From JAWVZH01 sp033722295 (lineage in GTDB: Bacteria; Bacteroidota; Bacteroidia; Chitinophagales; Saprospiraceae): DNA of 5,577 nucleotides. The position numbers and the translations under genes are program-made. Positions within the stretch are counted from its first letter, which is position 1. Every line of letters begins with the position of its first letter. The DNA lies in NCBI GenBank assembly GCA_033722295.1, contig JAWVZH010000172.1, positions 1 to 5,577 of the forward strand. Direction: 5' to 3'. A model generated the notes under the pieces. It had not been told where the DNA came from and did not search any database. It saw only the letters and a list, made by a program, of their open reading frames with translations. Below are positions 1 through 5,479 of this stretch, piece after piece.

Positions 1-58
1 CATGCTGGGTGTCGATACCCAGGCGTTTGAACTTCAATTTGTTGCCTTGAGGGGTCAT
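1..58 (-). CDS. Probable thymidine phosphorylase (long, AMP-phosphorylase-like type), N-terminal fragment
   Basis: The reverse strand from base 58 reads ATG followed by 18 more complete codons and leaves the window at the left edge: MTPQGNKLKFKRLGIDTQH. The segment LKFKRLGIDT matches, from memory, the start of the putative thymidine phosphorylase family related to archaeal AMP phosphorylase, whose members typically continue with a QEPVVYMR-like stretch. That continuation is outside the window. Enzymes of this family phosphorolyse thymidine or nucleoside monophosphates in the cytoplasm. The ATG at 58 is the first possible ATG; the in-frame sequence upstream on the minus strand has no other ATG for at least 14 codons. 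No Shine-Dalgarno site is visible, as is usual in Bacteroidota. The gene is transcribed in the same direction as the cyclase but is separated from it by about 390 bases, so a shared operon is unlikely. The family call rests on under 20 residues and is only moderately sure. Confidence 0.55.
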   Translation of the reverse strand, partial: MTPQGNKLKFKRLGIDTQH

Positions 59-448
59 ATTGAAAATATAGGATAGTGCACCGGTAAAATTACAAGATAG
101 ACAGAATAAAAATCCGTTCGGATCAACCAAGACACCCTATCCTGGCAAAGTTGAACAAGCTAAAGAAAGACCCAAAATTCTTGAAATTTTTTATGCTGAT
201 GAATAATGAAAAAAATCACTGGGTGTCTCCACGGTGGTTTGTGAACATGGCTGATACCAGTCACTCATATCGGAATAATAACTGTTGTATTGAAAATTGA
301 TGGTACAGCCCTGATGATCCAGGCTGTGAGCTTCCAGATCCATTTCCAGTGGTCACGAATGAAGGTATAGTTTTGAAAATCAAATCGATCAAAACCTCTC
401 AAGGCACGAACGCACTATGATGATCAAAGAAGTGAGCGGCTTTCATAC
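59..448. other. Intergenic region without a convincing gene
   Basis: This 390-base stretch lies between the start of the left-edge gene and the 3' end of the cyclase, so it should hold the promoter of the former and the transcript end of the latter (both minus strand). A plus-strand frame is open from 88 to 300 but has its first ATG only at 193, giving a 35-residue peptide of no recognisable family. There is one compact hairpin at 305-327 and a weak TTTTGA/TCAAAA inverted pair (371-376 and 389-394). No tRNA, tandem repeat or strong promoter could be recognised. Confidence 0.6.
305..327. terminator. Small hairpin, weak candidate terminator for the cyclase transcript
   Basis: The arms ACAGCCCTG (305-313) and CAGGCTGT (320-327) pair over 8 base pairs with one bulged C and a 6-base loop. 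On the minus strand the hairpin lies about 120 bases beyond the cyclase stop codon. It is followed there by CATCAATTTTCAAT, which is AT-rich but lacks a true T run. It could help end the cyclase transcript, or be unrelated. Confidence 0.25.
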
Positions 449-2278
449 TCACGCCAGATCCACAAACCACATATCCATTTCACCCTTTCCTTTCACCTCT
501 ATTCTTCCTCTATGCTCGAATTTAAATTCCGGATCATCTTTTATGGCTTCATAGGTCACCTGGCTTATATTGACGCGGCCGACCTTGCCGCTGCTCTCCA
601 GTCGGCTGGCTGTATTCACAGTATCACCCCAGATGTCGTACTGGAATTTCTTTACACCCACGATCCCCGCGACCACAGGTCCGGTATGTACACCTACACG
701 CATCTCGAAGGATATTTTGTTCTCAGCTTCCCGTTCTTTTTTCCTCTTGATAACGAAGTTCTGTAATTCCAGAGCCGCGAGCACCGTCTTCTTTACCGAA
801 TCATCCTCGGGTACGGGCAAGCCACCAGCCGCCATGTAGGCATCCCCGATAGTTTTTATCTTCTCAATTCCAAATTTTTCGATGATCATGTCAAACTCCC
901 TGAAGCACTCATTGATCTCATCGACCAGCTCCGACGCCGTCAATTTTGCCGAATGCTCCGTAAAGCTTTTGAAATCTGTAAACAAAATGGAAACCATTTC
1001 GTAATCCCGTGCCCTGGCCTGTCCGTTCTCTTTTAGTTCCTGGGCGATCTCTCTGGGCAGTATATTCAGGAGCAGGTTGTCCGAGCGGTCTCTTTCCTTT
1101 TCGATGATCGACCTGGTCTTTCGTATGTATCTCATCCTGCTGTAGAGGCCTCCAGCCATAAGAATAAAAATTATACCCACGCCAAATCCTATATTCCTCG
1201 CCATTTCCTTACTTCGCACTTCCTCCTCGTGTTGTTCTTTCACCAATCGAGTCTCTTCGGCTTTCCGGATACTGTCCTCGAGCATGCTCTTCTCAAATTC
1301 CACTTTCTGGAGCTCAAGCAGAACTTTTTCCGGTTCCAGTGTTTGATCGATCTCCCTGATCTTGTCGTTCATAGCAATGGCCTTATCGCTTCTACCCAGA
1401 TCCTTGTAGGCGTCATACAGACATTCGCATGCGACTTTCTGAAAATCAAGTGTTCCGATCTTTTCGGCCAAATCAAATGCCTGATCACAATACGTTACGG
1501 CTTTATCATTCTTTCCGAGAAGATGATACACCTGGCCTATATAATTCAGGTTATTGACGACCCCAGCCTTGTCTCCCACCTTTTCTACTATCCTGAGACT
1601 CTCAAAATATTTATCAAGAGCGTCAGCATATCTACCCTGTTCCTGATATACATTTCCTATGTTATGAAGCGAGCCGGCAGTTCCGATGTCCAGGTTCAGC
1701 TCCTCACTTATCCTCAGACTTTTCTCCTGATATTCGAGGGCCTTATCCAGCTTTCCCTGAAGAAAATAGATCGCTCCGATATTCATCATTGAAGACGCGA
1801 TAGCATCCCGATCTCCCATTTCTTCCCTAACCTCCAGACTTTGGAGGAAATGGTCAAGTGCTTCAGCATGGGAATCCTGGTACATGTAGATAAGTCCGAT
1901 ATTGTTCGTACAGTGTGAAACGCCCTCTATGTCGCCCATGCGTTGAAACACCTCGCGGCTTTCTGTAAATGCCTTGAGGGCCTTCATATAATCTCCTTTG
2001 ATGCTGTAAGTCACACCCTGAGCATTCAGACCGATTGCTTCAGCCCGCGGATAATCGTGTTCGTTGGCATAAGATATAAGATCTTGAGCCATCAAAAAGG
2101 TGGTATCGGGATTGGTCATCAGATGATTGTCGACCAAGTAGGTTCTGTAGGCCTCGACCCGGATAGAGTCTGTGAGGGTCGTGTCATCCCATATGATGAG
2201 CAGCGAATCCCTGCCGGGCTGGGCGATCAGCAATGAAGGAGCCAAGATCAATAACCACGAGACCAACTTTGTTTTCAT
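449..2278 (-). CDS. Class III adenylyl cyclase with periplasmic TPR sensor and one transmembrane helix
   Basis: This 609-residue protein should convert ATP to cAMP in the cytoplasm in response to something sensed outside the inner membrane. Residues 1-19 form a signal peptide (KTK, hydrophobic run, cleavage near A19/Q20). About six TPR units with a 40-residue period span roughly 80-312. A charged coiled coil runs 315-360, a TM helix about 362-379, then a linker helix with the LLNILPREIAQELK cyclase-preceding motif. The catalytic domain is 425-609. Key residues are all visible: metal-binding D435 (LFTDF) and D479 (TIGDAY), ATP-selecting K475 (KIKT) and D548 (QYDIW), transition-state N555 and R559 (VNTASR), and phosphate-binding K596 (VKGKG). 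The K/D pair indicates adenylyl rather than guanylyl cyclase. The start is fixed by the signal peptide. It is divergent from the regulator at 2499. TPR-TM-cyclase fusions are frequent in Bacteroidota. The ligand is unknown. Confidence 0.95.
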   Translation of the reverse strand: MKTKLVSWLLILAPSLLIAQPGRDSLLIIWDDTTLTDSIRVEAYRTYLVDNHLMTNPDTTFLMAQDLISYANEHDYPRAEAIGLNAQGVTYSIKGDYMKALKAFTESREVFQRMGDIEGVSHCTNNIGLIYMYQDSHAEALDHFLQSLEVREEMGDRDAIASSMMNIGAIYFLQGKLDKALEYQEKSLRISEELNLDIGTAGSLHNIGNVYQEQGRYADALDKYFESLRIVEKVGDKAGVVNNLNYIGQVYHLLGKNDKAVTYCDQAFDLAEKIGTLDFQKVACECLYDAYKDLGRSDKAIAMNDKIREIDQTLEPEKVLLELQKVEFEKSMLEDSIRKAEETRLVKEQHEEEVRSKEMARNIGFGVGIIFILMAGGLYSRMRYIRKTRSIIEKERDRSDNLLLNILPREIAQELKENGQARARDYEMVSILFTDFKSFTEHSAKLTASELVDEINECFREFDMIIEKFGIEKIKTIGDAYMAAGGLPVPEDDSVKKTVLAALELQNFVIKRKKEREAENKISFEMRVGVHTGPVVAGIVGVKKFQYDIWGDTVNTASRLESSGKVGRVNISQVTYEAIKDDPEFKFEHRGRIEVKGKGEMDMWFVDLA

Positions 2279-2498
2279 TGTGTTTTCTGCATTTTTCTCC
2301 GAGGGAGGAATACGTGTGACCGAAGGGAAAGATAATGAATAGTAATCAGGTATTAGAATCGGGAATTATCAACCGACAGAACCTGCGAACTCTGCCACGT
2401 ATCGATATAAGTCCGTAATTTGAGGAATTACCATGAAGGCACGAAGAGTCCTGACATTACGTCATAGAAAACTGTAAACACCGCACAAACCACGTACT
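2279..2498. promoter_or_regulatory. Divergent intergenic region between cyclase and regulator genes
   Basis: These 220 bases separate two divergently transcribed genes and must contain both promoters. On the minus strand TATCTTTC (2334-2327) matches the Bacteroidota -7 consensus TAnnTTTG at all but the last base and lies about 50 bases before the cyclase ATG, but no matching TTTG -33 element is seen. On the plus strand no good -7 element was found. A TGAC-N5-GTCA inverted repeat lies at 2452-2464. Neither gene has a canonical Shine-Dalgarno at useful spacing; both starts are preceded by A- and C-rich sequence. The assignment as promoter region follows from layout, not from strong motifs. Confidence 0.45.
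2452..2464. promoter_or_regulatory. Small inverted repeat TGAC-N5-GTCA, possible operator
   Basis: TGACATTACGTCA lies 34 bases before the regulator start codon. The half-sites TGAC and GTCA are perfect inverted repeats with a 5-base spacer, loosely like the core of a Crp/Fnr-family site (TGTGA-N6-TCACA) but with different half-sites and spacing. Four-base arms can easily occur by chance, so this is only a candidate. Confidence 0.15.
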
Positions 2499-3566
2499 AT
2501 GCCTTTATACATGGATATCCATATCGTCGATTCCAAAGAATTCTCGGCAGAAGATGTCGTAAAAGCTCATATGGAAGACCTTGCCATTCAGGACAAATAT
2601 GGAGTAAAACAATTGAAATACTGGGTCAACGAAGACGCCAAAACCATTTTTTGCCTGATGCAAGGTCCGGACAGAGAGGCCTGTCATCAGGTTCACCTGA
2701 TGTCTCATGGCAATACAGCGTGCAACATCATCGAAGTTTCCGACGACGAGTACAATCTCTACATGGGACAGGGCACAGATGTGGATGATCTGGCCAGAAC
2801 AGATAATGGCACACTCGACACCGGCTACAGGTCTATTCTCCTCGCGAATATCATATGCATTCAAAAAAGCAAGAAAGATTATTTTAATAAAGCTAATGGC
2901 CTGATCAAAAATTTCAATGGCACCCTGGTACTCGAACCGAACCACCAGATCATGGCCTCCTTTGTGTCCGCACATGACGCCATATGCTGCGCCGCATCGA
3001 TCAAGGACATGCTGGAAGATGCAGAATCGGAAGTGCAGTTCAATATGGCCGTTGTCAGCGGCAGGCCTGTCGATGAAAAAGGGAAAGTGTTCTTTGAAGA
3101 GACAAAAAGAAGGGTCAACGGCATTTGTTCTCTCGGTCTGAACATGAACATCTACCTGGACACAGAAACCATCACCCTGTCGGCAAAAGAATCTCCGGAT
3201 CAGAAAGGTGTTCATTTCAAATATATTCCTCTCGACAGTGAAGATCTGTCATTATTCATGACACTTTCCGATGCCGTCAAAATGAATTTTACCCGATCAG
3301 AATTCAGCAGTGCAGACCTGTTTACCGCTTTGGGCCTGAGCAAATCCAAGGCCAACCGGAAGATCAAGGCGCTCACGGGGTTCTCTCCCAATCAACTCAT
3401 ACAGGAATCACGCCTTCAGAACGCCCTTGATATGATAAGTCGTAAGCGTGCCACGATGTCTGAGGTGGCCTATGGCTCAGGATTCAACAGCCCCGCATAT
3501 TTCACGCAGGTCTTCAGAAGGCGATTTGGCATTACTCCATCGGCCTATTCCCGATTACTGGCCTGA
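2499..3566 (+). CDS. DUF4242 - degenerate class III cyclase - AraC-type transcriptional regulator
   Basis: The 355-residue protein has three parts. Residues 1-90 match DUF4242, the SCO4226-type nickel-binding family: MPLYMDIH start, the region GVKQLKYWV, TIFCLMQGPD and a closing IIEV segment. Residues about 110-230 follow the class III nucleotide cyclase pattern: ILLANI stands where LFTDI is expected, then LEPNHQIMASF for the usual KTxGDGxLAxF, AICCAASIKDML for the following helix, and a VVSGRPVD strand-turn for the usual GxHxGEv. Both metal-binding Asp positions are Asn (N117, N148), so catalysis is not expected. Residues about 255-355 are an AraC HTH domain: LGLSKSKANRKIKALTG is the first helix-turn-helix and VAYGSGFNSPAYFTQVFRR the second, ending GITPSAYSRL. 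The family-typical MPLYMD opening fixes the start. It most likely controls the nitrilase operon 107 bases downstream, the divergent cyclase, or itself. Ligand is unknown; metal or nucleotide binding is inferred only from domain ancestry. Confidence 0.92.
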   Translation: MPLYMDIHIVDSKEFSAEDVVKAHMEDLAIQDKYGVKQLKYWVNEDAKTIFCLMQGPDREACHQVHLMSHGNTACNIIEVSDDEYNLYMGQGTDVDDLARTDNGTLDTGYRSILLANIICIQKSKKDYFNKANGLIKNFNGTLVLEPNHQIMASFVSAHDAICCAASIKDMLEDAESEVQFNMAVVSGRPVDEKGKVFFEETKRRVNGICSLGLNMNIYLDTETITLSAKESPDQKGVHFKYIPLDSEDLSLFMTLSDAVKMNFTRSEFSSADLFTALGLSKSKANRKIKALTGFSPNQLIQESRLQNALDMISRKRATMSEVAYGSGFNSPAYFTQVFRRRFGITPSAYSRLLA

Positions 3567-3586
3567 AGATGACGCCGGCACTGGTT

Positions 3587-3621
3587 CGATATTTACAGAT
3601 ATTGGGTCGATCGTGATATCG
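3587..3621. promoter_or_regulatory. Inverted-repeat cluster between regulator and nitrilase, possible operator
   Basis: The 107-base gap before the nitrilase contains CGATAT (3587-3592) and ATATCG (3616-3621) as an inverted pair, with a CGATCG palindrome (3608-3613) and a repeated GATAT word (3588-3592, 3598-3602, 3615-3619). Downstream, GACATTTG (3640-3647) differs from the Bacteroidota -7 consensus TAnnTTTG at one base and lies 26 bases before the ATG. Together these could be an operator and promoter serving the nitrilase. No T run follows, so a terminator is less likely. Support is from sequence pattern only. Confidence 0.3.
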
Positions 3622-3673
3622 GAATAAATACCAATCCGGGACATTTGTAAAAGAGAAATTAAAATCAATAAAA

Positions 3674-4594
3674 ATGACGGAGAAAAGATCCAGGATAGCC
3701 GCAGCGCAACTTACACCGGTTTTCCTCAATAAAGAAAAGACCGTGGACAAGGCCTGCGAGGCGATACTCGAAGCAGGAAAAAATGGCGCCGGTCTCATAG
3801 TCTTCCCTGAAGCCTTCATCTCAGGGTATCCCGATTGGGTATGGCTTATCGCCAACAGCAAGGGTGCGGAATTGAATGAGCTGTATGCTCAACTGGTTGA
3901 GAATGCCGTGACCGTGCCGGACGGATCGACCGACAGACTTTGCGAAGCAGCCAGAGAAGCTCAGGTCAGCGTGGTCATGGGCATGAACGAAAGAAATTCT
4001 GAAACAAGTGGCGCCAGCCTTTTCAACAGTCTGCTCTTCATCGATGAAAAAGGAAAGATCGCGGGCAAGCACAGAAAGCTCATCCCCACAGGGGGAGAGC
4101 GGTTGATCTGGTCTCGAGGCGACGGTTCTACCTTCAGGTCCTACGATACCCCGGCGGGAAAGGTCGCCGGTTTGATCTGCTGGGAAAACTATATGCCACT
4201 GGCGAGAAATGCCGTTTACGAGGCAGGCGCACAGATACTGGCTTCACCCACCTGGGACAAGAGCAAGAACTGGTTTCAGTCCATGCAGCACATTGCCAGG
4301 GAAGGCGGATTATTTGTGGTAAGCACGTGCATGGCCATCCGGATGGGGGACATTCCCGATGAATATGGATTCAAGAGCCTGTATCCCGAAGGAAAGGACT
4401 GGATCAATCCCGGCAACAGTTGCATTATAGACCCGAAAGGCCAGGTCCTTTCAGGTCCCCTGGAGGCCGAGGAAGGGATCCTGTATGCGGACATCGATCT
4501 TCGAACGATCATTGAAGCCAAGCGGATGTTTGACGTGGCAGGTCATTATTCCAGGCCTGACGTCTTCGATTTTTCCATTAAGAAAACCTCTTAA
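3674..4594 (+). CDS. Nitrilase (carbon-nitrogen hydrolase superfamily, branch 1)
   Basis: This cytoplasmic thiol hydrolase should convert an organic nitrile directly to the carboxylic acid and ammonia. The catalytic triad is intact: E46 in VFPEAF, K135 in KHRKLIPTG, and nucleophile C169 in GLICWENYMPLAR. The second active-site Glu is E142 (GGERLIW). The sequence CWEN after the cysteine and the ending HYSRPDVF are typical of true nitrilases rather than amidases or N-carbamoyl hydrolases. At 306 residues it lacks the long C-terminal tail of many 330-370-residue nitrilases that form spirals, but agrees with the shorter bacterial members. The start gives the expected RIAAAQLTPVF first strand; upstream sequence is A-rich without a Shine-Dalgarno. 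It follows the regulator by 107 bases and precedes the DinB-fold gene by 12, which suggests a small inducible unit. Substrate class (aliphatic, aromatic, arylaceto-) cannot be decided from sequence alone. Confidence 0.94.
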   Translation: MTEKRSRIAAAQLTPVFLNKEKTVDKACEAILEAGKNGAGLIVFPEAFISGYPDWVWLIANSKGAELNELYAQLVENAVTVPDGSTDRLCEAAREAQVSVVMGMNERNSETSGASLFNSLLFIDEKGKIAGKHRKLIPTGGERLIWSRGDGSTFRSYDTPAGKVAGLICWENYMPLARNAVYEAGAQILASPTWDKSKNWFQSMQHIAREGGLFVVSTCMAIRMGDIPDEYGFKSLYPEGKDWINPGNSCIIDPKGQVLSGPLEAEEGILYADIDLRTIIEAKRMFDVAGHYSRPDVFDFSIKKTS

Positions 4595-4606
4595 AAAACA
4601 AAGATC

Positions 4607-5104
4607 ATGAACCAATCAAACAAAAAATCCAGCCCGAGGGCCATAGCACTGGCGGAGCGAATCCTACAGGGAGCTGAACGGCTCGCCGCGTTCTCAGAGA
4701 ATCTGTCTGACGAAGACTGGAACAAACCGGTCATCGCTGACGGAAGGACCGTTGGAGTCGTTGTGCATCACGTGGCAAGTGTCTATCCGTTGGAGGTTGA
4801 GCTGGCGCAGGTTTTAGCTTCCGGCAAGGCCATCGAAGGTGCCACGAAAGAGGCGATCGACCAGATGAATGCCGATCATGCCCGTGAAAATGCGAATGTT
4901 GGCAAGGAAGAAACCCTGGCCTTGCTCAGGCAGAACAGCACGGCCGCTGCTGAGGTGGTCAGAACATTTACGGATGCCGACCTCGATAATTCGGCGACGG
5001 TATCGCTAAATTATGATGCCCCGCTGACCGCTCAATTCTTTATCGAGGATCATGCCCTGAGGCATAGTTTTCATCACCTGGCCAAGATCAAGGCATCATT
5101 CTAG
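4607..5104 (+). CDS. DinB-fold family protein, putative metal-dependent enzyme
   Basis: The 165-residue protein looks like the DinB/YfiT four-helix-bundle superfamily (not DNA polymerase IV). Members bind a divalent metal through three histidines, and several act as thiol-dependent transferases or isomerases using bacillithiol, mycothiol or glutathione. Here the first helix is ALAERILQGAERLAAFSENL, followed by a W39 segment and GRTVGVVVHHVA with candidate ligand H54 or H55. The last helix has EDHALRHSFHHL with candidates H149, H153, H156 and H157, matching the usual C-terminal HxxxH. Length fits the family (150-180). No signal peptide or TM segment is present, so it is cytoplasmic. The 12-base gap from the nitrilase stop, with A-rich sequence before the ATG, indicates co-translation from one mRNA. 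A role in handling a reactive nitrile-derived product is an inference from position only. Confidence 0.85.
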   Translation: MNQSNKKSSPRAIALAERILQGAERLAAFSENLSDEDWNKPVIADGRTVGVVVHHVASVYPLEVELAQVLASGKAIEGATKEAIDQMNADHARENANVGKEETLALLRQNSTAAAEVVRTFTDADLDNSATVSLNYDAPLTAQFFIEDHALRHSFHHLAKIKASF

Positions 5105-5260
5105 TCGGGCAGAAATAAAGCAATTTAATTTACAGAAGTCAGAACAGGGGGCACCGGCATGTCACTGTCAGTGGAGGGCCACAACTTGTTGCACATAAGG
5201 GGTGAAAGTCCTACATTTGTGCTGCTCAAAGCGCAGCTCAGGGATCTTTCAGTCACAAGG
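5105..5260. other. Non-coding structured leader to the repeat array, with a group II intron-like hairpin
   Basis: No credible gene begins here. From 5163 the sequence is dense in short inverted repeats: CACTG-T-CAGTG (5163-5173), GTGG-AGGG-CCAC (5171-5182) and CAAC-TT-GTTG (5182-5191). A nested hairpin closes with GCACA (5191-5195) and TGTGC (5218-5222) and contains AGGGGTGAAAGTCCT. The GTGAAAGTCC core is, from memory, common in domain I of bacterial group II introns. No reverse transcriptase or domain V is visible in the window. The region could equally be a structured RNA leader or a mobile-element edge. The density of pairing is seen directly; the intron idea is inference. Confidence 0.3.
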
Positions 5261-5414
5261 TTTCGAAAAGTCGGAATTCTAGGACGGTTGAGATCATTCG
5301 GCGCGATTCGAGCAATCCGCAACATGGCCATGGGGAGAAACCAAACCAAGTAAGTTGCGCATATAAATACTGTGGACTGCTACTGATTACTGTCCACTGT
5401 CTTCGGGCCCATAG
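5261..5414. repeat. Structured tandem repeat module, copy A
   Basis: This is the left copy of a module repeated at an offset of 162-163 bases. It starts with hairpin TTTCGA-aaag-TCGGAA, continues through diverged sequence, has the pair CGCAAC (5318-5323)/GTTGCG (5354-5359), and ends with a 50-base block (5365-5414) that is identical to copy B. In that block the word ACTG begins at 5369, 5376, 5382, 5389 and 5396, and ACTGTGGAC (5369-5377) pairs with GTCCACTGT (5392-5400) apart from one T-T mismatch. The first 20 bases match copy B at 16 positions; the middle is more diverged. Confidence 0.85.
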
Positions 5415-5420
5415 TCCCGC

Positions 5421-5479
5421 AGTTCCGACAAGTCGGAACTCGAGGATGTCGAATTCGCCTTTGGCGTAATTCGGCACTC
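5421..5479. other. Pair of adjacent strong hairpins within copy B
   Basis: The first stem-loop (5421-5440) is a fully palindromic 20-mer, 8 base pairs with loop CAAG when folded. The second (5442-5479) has about 16 pairs around a TTT loop, including a bulged T at 5467, a bulged GA at 5445-5446 and a G-T wobble at 5449/5474. The first is conserved in copy A with changed bases that still pair (TTTCGA/TCGGAA, one wobble); the second is not obviously conserved there. Neither is followed by a T run, so simple rho-independent terminators are unlikely. Confidence 0.6.

Noticed and set aside
267..278. 12-mer ATATCGGAATAA at 267-278 shared with 3616-3627
   Set aside because: About one such coincidental 12-mer match is expected within a 5.6-kb window, and the flanks do not match further.
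1229..1792. Plus-strand open frame of 187 codons within the cyclase gene
   Set aside because: It is antisense to the TPR-encoding part of the cyclase, whose motifs are unambiguous; the translation shows no recognisable domain.
2275..2292. Five-codon minus-strand mini-ORF whose TGA overlaps the cyclase ATG
   Set aside because: ATGCAGAAAACACAATGA gives an ATGA overlap suggestive of translational coupling, but one short example without a ribosome site is most likely chance.
2433..2477. Fourteen-codon frame MKARRVLTLRHRKL just before the regulator
   Set aside because: It could be a leader peptide, but there is no ribosome site, no attenuator hairpin after it and no amino-acid run tied to a pathway; a frame this short is expected by chance.
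2505..3215. Long minus-strand open frame (236 codons) opposite the regulator
   Set aside because: It is a shadow frame antisense to the well-supported regulator gene, matches no family, and has a Cys/Phe/His-rich, unconvincing composition.
3674..5104. Nit1C-type nitrilase cluster
   Set aside because: The expected radical SAM, acetyltransferase and AIR synthase-like partner genes are absent; only a DinB-fold gene follows.
5125..5477. Short frames of 64-74 codons on both strands over the repeat array
   Set aside because: They run through hairpins and repeat boundaries, overlap each other on both strands, and show no protein-like pattern or start signal.
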